This document shows positions 1-8,709 of a DNA stretch of 64,000 nucleotides, one piece after another. Both the position numbers and the translations under genes were made by a program. The DNA comes from CAYRFQ01 sp964423615 (GTDB taxonomy: Bacteria; Planctomycetota; Planctomycetia; Gemmatales; Gemmataceae): the NCBI GenBank assembly GCA_964423615.1, contig CAYRFQ010000014.1:62001-126000 (forward strand), read 5' to 3'. The first letter of the stretch is position 1. Every line of letters begins with the position of its first letter. Under the pieces are notes generated by a model that was given only the letters and a program-made list of their open reading frames with translations, was not told the DNA's origin and did no database searches.

Positions 1-1013
1 ACGATCAACTCGACGGTGGCGGGCAAATCACTGTGACCGTGACCAACTTGGCACCATCCGNNNNNNNNNNNNNNNNNNNNNNNNNNNNNNNNNNNNNNNN
101 NNNNNNNNNNNNNNNNNNNNNNNNNNNNNNNNNNNNNNNNNNNNNNNNNNNNNNNNNNNNCAAGTCGCTTCCATCCAGATCACACAAACAGACGGAAACG
201 ACACACTCGTAGGTGAAGGTGGTGACGACGTGATCCTGGGAGGAGATGGCAACGACCTCCTCATTGGGGGAGCCGGCAGTGATGTCCTAGATGGTGGAGC
301 AGGCAAGGACCAACTCGACGGTGGCGGGCAAATCACTGTGACCGTGACCAACTTGGCACCATCCGACGGGACGTTGCTCACTCCCGTGTTCCTGGCCACC
401 ACCGACGGCATCTATGACTTCTTCGACGCCGGAGCCCCAGCTTCCACAAGCCTCGAACGACTGGCCGAAGACGGAACCGTCGGACCACGCATCGATGCCG
501 CCCTCGCCTCAGGTGGGGTCGCCGAAGCCCTCGCAACTACCGGCGGACCGTTGGCTCCAGGCGCAGTCAGCTCCGTCCAATTCAATGCCTCGTCGTTCAA
601 TGGGTTGTCTCAATACTTGAGTTTCGCCTCGATGGTCATCCCCAGTAACGACGCCTTCATCGGCAACGACAATCCTCAACTCATCGACCTGTTCGATGCC
701 AACGGAAACCTCATCGAAAGGACCGGAGACTCCGCCTTCATCATCAACGGCAACCAAGTCTGGGACGCGGGAACCGAGGTCAACGACGAGATTCCAGCCA
801 ACACCGCTGCCCTCGCACAAATGGCTCCGAACACCGGAGTCGACGAAAACGGCGTCGTCGCTTTGCATCCTGGGTTCCAGGGTTCGCTTGGTCTGGGAGG
901 TCCGACGGGCAATGTCCTGAACGCCATCCCTGGTGGTGACTTCACGACGACTGGATATCAAGTCGCTTCCATCCAGATCACACAAACAGACGGAAACGAC
1001 ACACTCGTAGGTG
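1..1013 (+). repeat. Tandem duplication of the spondin/RTX module
   Basis: Positions 6-60 are identical to 311-365, and 161-215 are identical to 959-1013. With a 593-bp gap filled in, the two copies lie head to tail with a period near 798 bp (266 codons). Each unit would contain one spondin-like domain plus a short RTX stretch. The high identity of the visible flanks suggests a recent duplication and explains the assembly failure. Confidence 0.8.
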
Positions 1014-1780
1014 GAGCTGGCGCCGATGAAATCCTTGGGGGCGCCGGAGACGACGTGATCGTTTGGAACAACGGTGACGGGAGCGATGTCGTCGACGGCG
1101 GGACCGGCAACGATACACTCGAGGTCTTTGGCGCCGATGGCGGCTCAGACCGAATCGAAATCGCTGCCAGGTCAGGCCGTCTGGAAGTTCAACGCACAAA
1201 TCTTGGGCGTTTTACAATCGATGCCGGAACAGTCGAAACCCTCTTCCTTGATACCGGAGCCGGAAACGATGTGGTGACCGGCAGGAATCTCTCGTCGCTC
1301 GTCGAGTTGGCCCTTTTGGATGTCCAGACAGGAACCGGCAATGACGCCGTCAACTTCACCGCAATCGGGAGTGTGCCGACGAGAATTTCTCTCGGCGATG
1401 GCTTCGATTCTGCCTTTGGTGGGTTTGGCAATGACACCATCTACGGCGGCAACGGAACCGACATCATTTTCGGACACAACGGAGATGACGAGATCGACGG
1501 AGGCGAAGGCAACGATTTCATTTATGCCGGCAATGGTAGCGACACCGTCGCTGGAGGAATCGGGAACGACGTCATCACTGGAGGATTCGGCGACGATAGC
1601 ATCAGTGGTGGCGATGGGGTCGATTTCATATTTGGAAATGCCGGTGACGACACCATCGAAGGCAATGGCGGAAACGATTTCTTGTTCGGAGGATTTGGAA
1701 ACGATACCCTCCGAGGCGGAACCGGCTTTGACCTGTTGATCGGTGGTCTCGGAGCCGACCTCCTCGAGCAAGACGACTAG
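1..1780 (+). CDS. Spondin-domain / RTX calcium-binding repeat surface protein, 5' end missing
   Basis: The gene enters from the left edge, is interrupted by the N gap, and ends at TAG 1778-1780. The readable frame runs from 161; before the gap it runs from position 3. After the gap come Gly-Asp-rich nonapeptides (GGDGNDLLIGGAGSD type), the hemolysin-type calcium-binding repeat. A spondin_N-like domain follows at about 340-980, with the motif SFASMVIPSNDAFIGN. More RTX repeats fill about 1000-1770, broken by a non-repeat stretch at about 1130-1330. RTX repeats bind calcium and fold outside the cell; spondin-like domains are linked to adhesion. I infer a secreted or surface adhesin. The N-terminus and any signal or LEPR-type domain lie outside the window. 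The protein ends in LEQDD with no recognisable anchor. Confidence 0.85.
   Translation, partial: RSTRRWRANHCDRDQLGTIXXXXXXXXXXXXXXXXXXXXXXXXXXXXXXXXXXQVASIQITQTDGNDTLVGEGGDDVILGGDGNDLLIGGAGSDVLDGGAGKDQLDGGGQITVTVTNLAPSDGTLLTPVFLATTDGIYDFFDAGAPASTSLERLAEDGTVGPRIDAALASGGVAEALATTGGPLAPGAVSSVQFNASSFNGLSQYLSFASMVIPSNDAFIGNDNPQLIDLFDANGNLIERTGDSAFIINGNQVWDAGTEVNDEIPANTAALAQMAPNTGVDENGVVALHPGFQGSLGLGGPTGNVLNAIPGGDFTTTGYQVASIQITQTDGNDTLVGGAGADEILGGAGDDVIVWNNGDGSDVVDGGTGNDTLEVFGADGGSDRIEIAARSGRLEVQRTNLGRFTIDAGTVETLFLDTGAGNDVVTGRNLSSLVELALLDVQTGTGNDAVNFTAIGSVPTRISLGDGFDSAFGGFGNDTIYGGNGTDIIFGHNGDDEIDGGEGNDFIYAGNGSDTVAGGIGNDVITGGFGDDSISGGDGVDFIFGNAGDDTIEGNGGNDFLFGGFGNDTLRGGTGFDLLIGGLGADLLEQDD
61..160. other. 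Assembly gap (100 N), probably a collapsed repeat of about 593 bp
   Basis: There are exactly 100 N, the usual placeholder for an unknown length. The left flank (1-60) matches 306-365 and the right flank (161-215) matches 959-1013, so the gap falls inside a duplicated module. By that alignment the missing sequence would be 366-958 of the second copy, 593 bp. That length also restores one continuous reading frame across the gap, whereas 100 N shifts it. Confidence 0.85.
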
Positions 1781-2124
1781 GCATAGGACAACGTCAAGGA
1801 GTAGGCACACCCGGAACGCGAAATGGAGTACAGTCCTGTTGGGCTGTTATGGACTGCGGCGAATTCCCGCTTCGATCTGGTGATTTGCTCGTCCTTTGGA
1901 CAGCTCGAAATCGAATCCCAGCACAAACCGACAAGCATAAATTCACCGTTGCCCGTGCCTACTCCTTTTCCAAAATCCACAGCCCCGGAATATTGATATT
2001 CACAACGCGGGCTCCATTTGCGACACTCATCGGTATATTGGATGGAGTCCGCGAGTTTCCTGCCCCCATTTGGAGAAGGAGTCTTGACCACTCGGAACTT
2101 GAGGCTCTGAAGAAAGCCGGTTTG
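1781..2124. other. Intergenic region upstream of the anti-sigma gene
   Basis: 344 bp between the RTX protein stop and the anti-sigma start. An open frame continues upstream of 2125 on the plus strand to 1849, but its residues show no family resemblance, so I treat it as non-coding. No terminator hairpin with a T tract was seen after 1780. Confidence 0.4.
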
Positions 2125-2442
2125 ATGAAGCGTTTTTTTCAACGATTGTTTTACGTATTCTCTCTCAAATGCAAAGCAGCATCCCAACTCATGTCCGACT
2201 CGTGTGAGCGGGATCTGCAGTTCCACGAAAGGTGGGCCTTGCGAATCCACCTGGCGTTATGTTGGTCTTGCAAGCAATTTCGTCGACAAATCCAATTCGT
2301 CCGGCGGGCATTTCAAGAAATCTCCGTCGTCGAACCCAACCAGCCACATCCCCAGCGTCTTCAACTCTCTGAGTCCGCGAAGGAACGAATGACACAAGCC
2401 ATGCTAAAAAAACTGAGTCCGCCCGACTCGACCAACTCATAA
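2125..2442 (+). CDS. Small zinc-finger (zf-HC2-type) anti-sigma protein
   Basis: A 105-residue protein. Cys16 followed by His42-x3-Cys46-x2-Cys49 forms the zinc-binding motif of ZAS/zf-HC2 anti-sigma factors. No membrane segment is seen, so it would be cytoplasmic. Such proteins hold an ECF sigma factor inactive by binding it, and the next gene (2530) encodes one, separated by 87 bp. In the arrangement I know from planctomycetes the zinc-finger gene usually follows its sigma gene; here it precedes it. The start at 2125 is chosen because recognisable sequence begins there; the frame is open further upstream. Family assignment is fairly secure, the pairing with this sigma is inferred. Confidence 0.7.
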   Translation: MKRFFQRLFYVFSLKCKAASQLMSDSCERDLQFHERWALRIHLALCWSCKQFRRQIQFVRRAFQEISVVEPNQPHPQRLQLSESAKERMTQAMLKKLSPPDSTNS

Positions 2443-2462
2443 ATAAAACTGGAAACGATAAC

Positions 2463-2479
2463 GACTGGGTTACCCAGTC
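2463..2479. promoter_or_regulatory. Perfect 8-bp inverted repeat between anti-sigma and sigma genes
   Basis: The arms gactgggt and acccagtc are separated by one base, 21 bp after the anti-sigma stop and 51 bp before the sigma ATG. There is no T tract after it, so an operator-like site is as likely as a weak terminator. Function is inferred only from its position. Confidence 0.35.
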
Positions 2480-2529
2480 GAACCGAGTTGAGTCTCGTCG
2501 AAACGTTGCCGCTGCGGACTGTTGCTGCG

Positions 2530-3099
2530 ATGTCACACCCTCAAGATTTGCCTATCGACCCTTCGAATTGGGTAGAGGAACACGGAGACGTCCTCTTCCA
2601 ATATGCCGCCGTGCGAGTACGTGTCACCGAAATCGCCGAAGATTTGGTCCAGGAAACCTTCCTCGCGGCCATCGGTGCCCTGGACCAGTTTCGCGGGCAG
2701 TCCGCCGTCCGAACGTGGTTGATCAGCATCCTCAGACGAAAAATCGCTGACTACTTCCGGACCCAGGCGAAAGAAGAAGACGCTCAACAAGAGGTGATCT
2801 CCCTCAAGGGACACCGAGATTACCGACTCCAACCATGGTCCGACGACCCGGCCAAACTTTTCGAACAGAAAGACTTTTGGAAGGTCTTCCACGAGTGCTT
2901 GGAGAAGCTCCCCGAACAGCTCTCCGAGGCGTATTTCCTTCGCGAAATCTGCGAGCTACCGACCGACGAAATTTGCGAGGTCATGGGCATCACATCGGCG
3001 AACCTTGCTGTACGAATTTATCGATCTCGAGCGTTACTCCGCCATTGTCTCGATTGCAATTGGTTTCGTGGCGAGCGAACGATGTCGGAAAAGGAATAG
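2530..3099 (+). CDS. ECF-type RNA polymerase sigma-70 family factor
   Basis: A 189-residue protein with both ECF domains. Region 2 is at about residues 15-80 (AEDLVQETFLAAIGALDQFR, then VRTWLISILRRKIADYFR). Region 4 is at about 125-175 (LPEQLSEAYFLREICELP, then GITSANLAVRIYRSRALLRHC), the helix-turn-helix that reads the -35 element. The LRxCLDxNWF ending is common in planctomycete ECF factors paired with zf-HC2 proteins. ATG 2530 is preferred over the in-frame TTG at 2488 because the domain begins just after it; neither has a strong ribosome binding site. It would direct RNA polymerase to a small regulon, controlled by the zinc-finger protein upstream. Confidence 0.88.
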   Translation: MSHPQDLPIDPSNWVEEHGDVLFQYAAVRVRVTEIAEDLVQETFLAAIGALDQFRGQSAVRTWLISILRRKIADYFRTQAKEEDAQQEVISLKGHRDYRLQPWSDDPAKLFEQKDFWKVFHECLEKLPEQLSEAYFLREICELPTDEICEVMGITSANLAVRIYRSRALLRHCLDCNWFRGERTMSEKE

Positions 3100-3408
3100 G
3101 CTCTTTCTCCCTTTCTCGATTAAAGTGGTTCCCGCTTGTTGGGTAAAGGAAAGTTCAACTAGCGATATGCCTTGGGAAGCGAAATAGCCCTCATGGTCAT
3201 CGATTTCCCCTACTTCATCCCGCGGGCTAGTTTCGATACGCATTTCCTCGGCGAATTCTGCCATTTCGTCCATAAGTTCCGCATCTGTCTCGGCATCATC
3301 GGCCATTTGTAATTGAGTTGAACTTCCATCCGGGAACCCTGCGAGTACACACATGAGACAGAACTCACCACGATTTTTGCACATAACAGATATTCCCTCT
3401 GACGCCAT
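3034..3408 (-). CDS. Hypothetical protein (doubtful)
   Basis: 124 codons running convergently into the sigma gene and overlapping its last 66 bp. Residues 30-75 are acidic (DDAETDAELMDEMAEFAEEM) and look plausibly coding. The C-terminal part overlaps the sigma gene and is basic and unremarkable. No family is recognised. A second open frame at 3210-3443 covers the same DNA and is less protein-like. The alternative is that 3100-3439 is simply intergenic. Confidence 0.35.
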   Translation of the reverse strand: MASEGISVMCKNRGEFCLMCVLAGFPDGSSTQLQMADDAETDAELMDEMAEFAEEMRIETSPRDEVGEIDDHEGYFASQGISLVELSFTQQAGTTLIEKGRKSLFLFRHRSLATKPIAIETMAE

Positions 3409-3439
3409 CGAACTATCCCAAGTTCCTCACAAAAAAACA

Positions 3440-5011
3440 TCACTCCTCACGGCCTTGCGGTAAGCGAATGATATAGACCTTTTCATTATGGCACCCGATC
3501 GCCGCATAACGACCATCGGGTGACAAAACTCCAGTCGCGCAGCGTTCGGGCATCACCCACTCGCGTAGGACTTGACCATCCTCAGTGCGTACCCAAAGAA
3601 CTTTACCCTTGGCCAAACGGTATCCCCCTTCAGTGACAAGCATCCGTTTGCCATCGGGGGCAATGTCAACAGAGTTGGCAAGTTGGTCGACCATCTTCTT
3701 TTCAAAACGTTTCTTCACCCCACCTTCCGTGAAATCCCACACATGAACAATCCCGGCCTGGCATCCAAAGGCCACGAACTTTCCATCGTCGGAGAAATCA
3801 ATCTTCATGGCTTCCCGAGGACAAGGTATCACATGTGCTCGTTGCGGATTCGGGCCGACCACATCCCAAATTTCGACCTGGCTTCGTGTCGACCATGCAA
3901 GACGTTTACCATCTTCGCTGAGTTGAATCGCTCGGATTCGTTCGCGAGGGCCAAGATCGCGAATTACGAGTGGATCCCTGATCTTGTTCACTAGTCGGGG
4001 ACCGTTCCTGTTTCCAAAGGCAAACTGTCCATTTTTAGCAGTGTGAACTGGGCCCCAGCCTTGCCCAGGCAAACCCAACGCCGTGACCAGGGAGCCTTTC
4101 GGACCGGTTACGTCCCACACCTCCACGCCGTTACTCGGGGCCATCACCACACTCTTGCCATCCGGTGAAAAATCAATGCACGGGATTCCACCTGTAGTCC
4201 TGAAAGAACAATGCAAGGTGGGCCGGTTACCTTCGATTGTCCAAACAAAAACTTCGGCGTGGTTCCCGCCGGCAGCCAAGAGTGACCCATCGGGACTGAA
4301 CGCAACCGCCCAAAGTTGGCCTTTTCCCCCTGGGCAAACTGCAACTAACTCCGGAACGTTCGCCAGACGGTCACCCAGAGGTATCTGATCGGGATCCAGT
4401 TGATCCAATAGGGTCAGCGGCTTTTTCTTCGGAGGCGGCTCGACCTTTCGTTTTTTCGGTAGACCTTCAGGTCGCTTGTCCTCCCGATTACCCGCACCTC
4501 GACGCACCACAATCAGAACAGCAACACCGATGATGAGCAGCAACGCCAAAACACCGATGCCCACATACAGAATCAGTGCACCGGTCGACGAACGGTTTCT
4601 TTTCTGATAGTTGGCACGCGGCCTTGCCGATGGGCCACGACGAGGTGGAGCCGAAGGCACAGCATCCAGGCCAGCAAAGGGATCCGGCGGATGGGCTGTG
4701 ACCGGGGACGGATAAGCTGGTCTCGTCCCTATTGAAGTTTGCCTCCGAGCCAGTTCCGCGTCATAGGCGTGACGTCTCCTGGGATCAAGAAGTGTCTGAC
4801 GAGCTTCCGCGACCTCGTTGAGCAGACGAGTACAGAGTTCGCTGTGCGGTCCCCGCTGATACGAACGAAGGTGAGTGGTTTGCCGAATCGCCGCTTCTTC
4901 TATGACATCGACGTCCGTTTCGTCGGGTGCAATTCCAAGAAGATGATAATACGTCGGCGGTCGATGCTTCTTGGAAATGCCAAGCCACTTGTGGTAAGGA
5001 TCAAAGTTCAT
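3440..5011 (-). CDS. J-domain-like / transmembrane / WD40 repeat protein
   Basis: About 523 residues in three parts. Residues 1-90 (MNFDPYHKWLGI, YYHLLGI, then LLDPRRRHAYDAEL) resemble the J-like N-terminal domain found on many planctomycete serine/threonine kinase and signalling proteins. The HPD triplet of true DnaJ is not visible, so Hsp70 stimulation is not implied. A Pro-rich linker leads to one membrane helix at about 155-178 (ILYVGIGVLALLLIIGVAVL) followed by basic residues. The rest is WD40-type propeller (VAFSPDGSLLAAGG, DFSPDGKSVV, VLSPDGRYAAIG). I infer a membrane-anchored scaffold. ATG 5011 is preceded by a GGAG site. The gene lies 67 bp downstream of the 5792-5079 gene on the same strand. 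Confidence 0.8.
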   Translation of the reverse strand: MNFDPYHKWLGISKKHRPPTYYHLLGIAPDETDVDVIEEAAIRQTTHLRSYQRGPHSELCTRLLNEVAEARQTLLDPRRRHAYDAELARRQTSIGTRPAYPSPVTAHPPDPFAGLDAVPSAPPRRGPSARPRANYQKRNRSSTGALILYVGIGVLALLLIIGVAVLIVVRRGAGNREDKRPEGLPKKRKVEPPPKKKPLTLLDQLDPDQIPLGDRLANVPELVAVCPGGKGQLWAVAFSPDGSLLAAGGNHAEVFVWTIEGNRPTLHCSFRTTGGIPCIDFSPDGKSVVMAPSNGVEVWDVTGPKGSLVTALGLPGQGWGPVHTAKNGQFAFGNRNGPRLVNKIRDPLVIRDLGPRERIRAIQLSEDGKRLAWSTRSQVEIWDVVGPNPQRAHVIPCPREAMKIDFSDDGKFVAFGCQAGIVHVWDFTEGGVKKRFEKKMVDQLANSVDIAPDGKRMLVTEGGYRLAKGKVLWVRTEDGQVLREWVMPERCATGVLSPDGRYAAIGCHNEKVYIIRLPQGREE

Positions 5012-5078
5012 CAGAGTCTCCGCGGAGTCTTGCCCAAGGATCATCCCAACGACCGATTATTCGCAAAGGCACCTCGAA

Positions 5079-5792
5079 TTATTTCTCCGAGTTGGGTGGA
5101 GGTATCGGTTTTCCATCGACCGTCTTAACGCCATCACGCGGGACGGCAATGATGACGAAGGCGCCACCTTCTTTCTTTTTCCCTGCATCGAACTGGAAGG
5201 AACTCCGTATCGTAATTCTCAGATCACCATCACGATAAAGTGCCGACGTTAAATCAACGAAATTGCCATCCGTCGTTCCAACAAGAATCAACAGTTTGGA
5301 AAAGTCCACAGCAGGCACCTCCCCCGGTTGCTTGAACGTCTTCCACAAAGCAGCCCAGGATTTTCGCCCCGTCACAAGAGCGTAAGATTTGTTGGCCAAA
5401 TCGACCGGAATCCGCCCCGACCAACGCGATGTTGGACGAATGACTTTGGCAGTAGCAGGATTGTTACCGGCCTTGGGCCTTTTAAAGTAGTACGTCTTTG
5501 GCTGTTCCCCTTGTACGGCGACCAACTCCCACTTCTCAAGACCACGTTCAACTAACCCTCCCGTCTTGAGGAGTTCGGAGTCTGACTGAACCAGGTACTC
5601 CCACTCGGGCGAAAACCGGAGTTGCCTCATGGCTGACTGGGACTGCCACAAGACCAGCAAAGCAAGGAAAGTAGGGAACACGAGACCTAGCCCAAAACCC
5701 AGTAAGACCAACCGAGTAGAGCCGGAACCAGGTGTTCGTTCATCCGGCTGGGTCTTCGACGAAGTCGCAGAAGATTCGGGAGAGGTCGTCAT
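5079..5792 (-). CDS. Membrane-anchored protein with PrcB-like C-terminal domain
   Basis: About 237 residues. A short Ser/Thr/Pro-rich N-terminus is followed by one membrane helix (LVLLGFGLGLVFPTFLALLV) at about residues 28-47 and a soluble domain. The C-terminal 90 residues (DFSKLLILVGTTDGNF, DLRITIRSS, FVIIAVPRDGVKTVDG) match the layout of small PrcB_C-type domains: a buried Asp-Phe start, a Gly-rich turn and a closing FxxxxVPR strand. This assignment is from memory of the fold pattern and is tentative. No catalytic residues are evident. ATG 5792 was chosen over an upstream in-frame start at 5855 because the hydrophilic leader then has normal length. Confidence 0.65.
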   Translation of the reverse strand: MTTSPESSATSSKTQPDERTPGSGSTRLVLLGFGLGLVFPTFLALLVLWQSQSAMRQLRFSPEWEYLVQSDSELLKTGGLVERGLEKWELVAVQGEQPKTYYFKRPKAGNNPATAKVIRPTSRWSGRIPVDLANKSYALVTGRKSWAALWKTFKQPGEVPAVDFSKLLILVGTTDGNFVDLTSALYRDGDLRITIRSSFQFDAGKKKEGGAFVIIAVPRDGVKTVDGKPIPPPNSEK

Positions 5793-5978
5793 GGGAATGT
5801 CTCTTGCTGCATTGTTTCGTCCGAGTACGAACCTTGCACCTGGCATTGTTTCCAACTACAAGGGTATCAATCGCAATCACAGAAAGGCATCTCTCGAGTC
5901 AAATCCGACCAGAGGATGCCTTTCCAGTTGTGTTACTATCTTGAGGATGAATGCGGAACATGCACCTCATCGGTATAC

Positions 5979-6980
5979 TTACTTTCTTTCCACGAGCCAA
6001 ATGTTGCGAAATCGAATTGGATTGCCGTGATTCTGAATGTAAATCGGCCCGGGCTCAGGACCGACTCGAACCGGTGCTGCGGTCGTTGTTTTTGGCAGCT
6101 CTACGTTGTCGTGAATCTTCACACCGTTATGCCACACGGTCATGTAGGCGTTTTTGATTTTCTTTCCGTCAGAATCGAATTTTGCTGCCGTGAATTCGAT
6201 ATCATACGTCTGCCACGACAGTGGCGGGAAGCACATATTCACCGCAGGATCTTTGATGCTATAAATTCCACCGCATTCGTTCTGCTTACCCGCCAACCCA
6301 AAGGAATCGAGAATTTGGCACTCGTAGCGACCTTGCATATACACTCCGCTGTTGCTGCGTCCCTGGCCACGAGCGTAAGGCATGAACGACAACTGAAATT
6401 CAAAATGCAATTTGAAGCTCTGAAACTTCTGTTTGCTCGTGGTTCCCTCCATCAGCAAACCGTCTTTGGTCATCCTTCCTTTTTGGAAGTTTGTGGCCGA
6501 CGATCCGTCAAATAAGACAACAGCGCCTTCGGGAGCTTTCTCTCCTAGGGTCTTGCTCTTGCGGGTGATCTTTTTCAGCGTCCCGAGTTCGACGCCATCG
6601 GAAGTCGTTACCGTCAACACGCCGTCTTGAATCACCCCCGTTCCCTCTTCAGCTTTGAAGACGGCCTTTTTTCCCTCCACACGACCGTCCACTTCGAGTT
6701 TTTCCTCCGAACGGTCCCAGCCAGCGCCAGGAAGTCCGCCAGAATACAAGACTGCGCGGAACTTGCCATCACCCAGGGCAATCACTTGCACACCAACGTT
6801 CTTCTTGCCCTCTTCGCTCACAAGTTTGCCGACATACTCCCCTTGAATGACGAAGTCGGGACCGGCTTCTTTTGCCGAGAGGTAGGCCGTCCGACGGTTC
6901 TTCTTCTGCGCGGCTTCCGACAACGATACACCACCAAGGAAAACCAAACCGACAAGGCACGATGTAACAAAACGGACCAT
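5979..6980 (-). CDS. Secreted DUF1080 (3-keto-disaccharide hydrolase-type) protein
   Basis: 333 residues with a clear signal peptide (residues 1-23, cleavage near SEA/AQ). The N-terminal half (35-140) is a small beta domain. From about residue 150 the DUF1080 lectin-like jelly-roll begins (AVVLFDGSSATNFQKG) and continues through RSNSGVYMQGRYECQILDSFG, NMCFPPLSWQTYDIEF and PGPIYIQNHGNPIRFRNIWL. These motifs are diagnostic for the domain, which in some members acts on 3-keto-glycosides. Planctomycetes carry many copies, and the actual substrate cannot be told here. It is monocistronic by position: 105 bp to the next upstream minus-strand gene. Confidence 0.9.
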   Translation of the reverse strand: MVRFVTSCLVGLVFLGGVSLSEAAQKKNRRTAYLSAKEAGPDFVIQGEYVGKLVSEEGKKNVGVQVIALGDGKFRAVLYSGGLPGAGWDRSEEKLEVDGRVEGKKAVFKAEEGTGVIQDGVLTVTTSDGVELGTLKKITRKSKTLGEKAPEGAVVLFDGSSATNFQKGRMTKDGLLMEGTTSKQKFQSFKLHFEFQLSFMPYARGQGRSNSGVYMQGRYECQILDSFGLAGKQNECGGIYSIKDPAVNMCFPPLSWQTYDIEFTAAKFDSDGKKIKNAYMTVWHNGVKIHDNVELPKTTTAAPVRVGPEPGPIYIQNHGNPIRFRNIWLVERK

Positions 6981-7085
6981 TTAGAAATCTCCGAGAAACA
7001 GGTAGGAATAGACAAATCGTGAGTCGCTATTGTCTGACGACCAACGTGGCGATGCAACCATTTCTCGGAACTGTGCCTGCGGACC

Positions 7086-7655
7086 TTACTGCTTGAGTTG
7101 CCGCAAACGCCGAACAACGTAGACGACGATGACGACGTGAACGATGACACCGACCAGGACTCCCACCAGGTGGTGCAGAACTCCAACTCCCTGTGCCTGA
7201 GACACACTCCACAGGGCGAACGACGAAACCGGTAAGAAGAGTAAAAGCGACGTGCCCAAACCTGGGTTGTATTTTCGAAACGCAAGACCTTGGCCTAGAT
7301 GGGCGATGCCGTTCAAGAGCGTAGTGTACACGAGAACGAGGCCAAGGCCGATGTCGTAAAGTGCCGAAGCGATGATCACAGCCGTGTAAAGGGCCCAGAC
7401 CGCACCGATGTTGATGATAAACACCGCATCGACCGTCATGATGTCCCGGCCGTTGCCGAAGACCTCGTTTATAAACTTCCGGAATCGATCATCGTCGTGC
7501 TCTTCGTACTGATGAAGTTGATAGATGGGGAGATGCAGATAGACGAGCACGAAGGCCAGCGAACTGTCACGCAACAAAACGATAACGAGCCCGAACAAAA
7601 CGAACGCAGAGAGGAACCCACCGTATACCCAGTTTTGTTTCAACCTCGCGTACAT
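7086..7655 (-). CDS. HXXEE-domain integral membrane protein
   Basis: 189 residues with about five to six hydrophobic segments and the signature HQYEEHDDD at about residues 48-56, which defines the HXXEE domain. A conserved asparagine region (FIINIGAVWAL) and a His pair (NGIAHLGQGLAF) follow, as in the family. The conserved His and Glu in membrane-facing loops suggest metal binding, but no biochemical role is established. ATG 7655 opens directly into the first hydrophobic region. Confidence 0.8.
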   Translation of the reverse strand: MYARLKQNWVYGGFLSAFVLFGLVIVLLRDSSLAFVLVYLHLPIYQLHQYEEHDDDRFRKFINEVFGNGRDIMTVDAVFIINIGAVWALYTAVIIASALYDIGLGLVLVYTTLLNGIAHLGQGLAFRKYNPGLGTSLLLFLPVSSFALWSVSQAQGVGVLHHLVGVLVGVIVHVVIVVYVVRRLRQLKQ

Positions 7656-7723
7656 TGTCTTCCTGTGTATCAGTGGGAAAACGTCATGAGAGACCGATGG
7701 TCATCGTGTTTTCTTTTCCGAAA

Positions 7724-8476
7724 TCACGGCTCCCGCGCAGCCAACCAACGAACCGTCAACGGAATCAAGTAGTTCCGACCTTCCGTCAATTCCGGATGCG
7801 GGCTGAAGCAAAACACACGACCACGGCCAAACTGACAACGAACAGCCGCGGACGTCCTAGCCATCACTCCACGTGGTGCGCCGTTCTTGGCGATTTCCGT
7901 CGCAAAAACAGCCAGACTTTCGTAATCAGGGACTCCAGGATTATCCCACTCTCGACGCGACAACAACGGACCCTGCGCATAATAAATCGACAGTTCACGA
8001 CTTTTGTGGCGGAAAAACTCAGAGGCCTTCGCAGAGAGTCTAAGTTTCACCATTCCCCTTCCTCGAGCCCAGTGCAATCGGTCCACCACTTTAGCATCGA
8101 TCAAATTCAACGACCACGAATAATCATTCGTCGCCAAATACGCCCCCGCACATATGCCCAAATAACCGCCACCCTCACGCACGAATTGTCGGACGGCCTC
8201 GCGTCCTTTTTTCCCTAGGGCGCGCCCCTGACGGCTCCCACTTCCTCCCGGATGAACCAACACATCCACATCGGACAACTTGCCGTCTTGTACCTCTTTC
8301 GCACTGATCCGCGCAATTTGAAACGAATCACCCTTCGCCGATTTCAATGCAGCAATCAACTTTTTGGAACTCGGTCCGACACCGTTTCCTTGAAAGACTG
8401 CCACCCGAATCGGACCGTCATCGGCCGAGCCTAACGACGGGATGACCAACAGCAACACGAGGACTCGAAAACTCAT
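7724..8476 (-). CDS. Secreted BPL-N / class I glutamine amidotransferase-like protein
   Basis: About 250 residues with a signal peptide (residues 1-18, ending GSADD). The body is a flavodoxin-like glutaminase fold: IRVAVFQGNGVG, DVLVHPGGSGSRQG, then the nucleophile elbow GGGYLGICAGAYLA with a Cys in the GATase position, and late FCFSPHPELTEG carrying the His-x-Glu pair. This matches the BPL_N (biotin-protein ligase N-terminal) family, whose secreted planctomycete members are of unknown function. ATG 8476 has an AAGGTGG site eight bases upstream and is preferred over the GTG at 8488. Confidence 0.85.
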   Translation of the reverse strand: MSFRVLVLLLVIPSLGSADDGPIRVAVFQGNGVGPSSKKLIAALKSAKGDSFQIARISAKEVQDGKLSDVDVLVHPGGSGSRQGRALGKKGREAVRQFVREGGGYLGICAGAYLATNDYSWSLNLIDAKVVDRLHWARGRGMVKLRLSAKASEFFRHKSRELSIYYAQGPLLSRREWDNPGVPDYESLAVFATEIAKNGAPRGVMARTSAAVRCQFGRGRVFCFSPHPELTEGRNYLIPLTVRWLAAREP

Positions 8477-8709
8477 AAGAATCGCCACCTTTTTCGTGAA
8501 TGACGAAGTTCACCTGTACCGGCCTGTGAACTTCAAAACCCTGGACACCCTCACAGCCCGTCACCGTCAGGCGCTCCGACATATCGGCAGCCCCGCCCCG
8601 CGAAACTAATAGGAAGCAGTAACCCTTCGAGGCAAAGTCCGGCGGGCGGCTTCTTATGCTTGTCCCACTCCATCTATGTATCTGGCCTCTCGTGATCGCA
8701 CGGCAGTCT

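Noticed and set aside
1777..2250. 157-codon minus frame over the anti-sigma region
   Set aside because: It overlaps the zinc-finger gene, which has a recognisable motif, and shows no pattern of its own.
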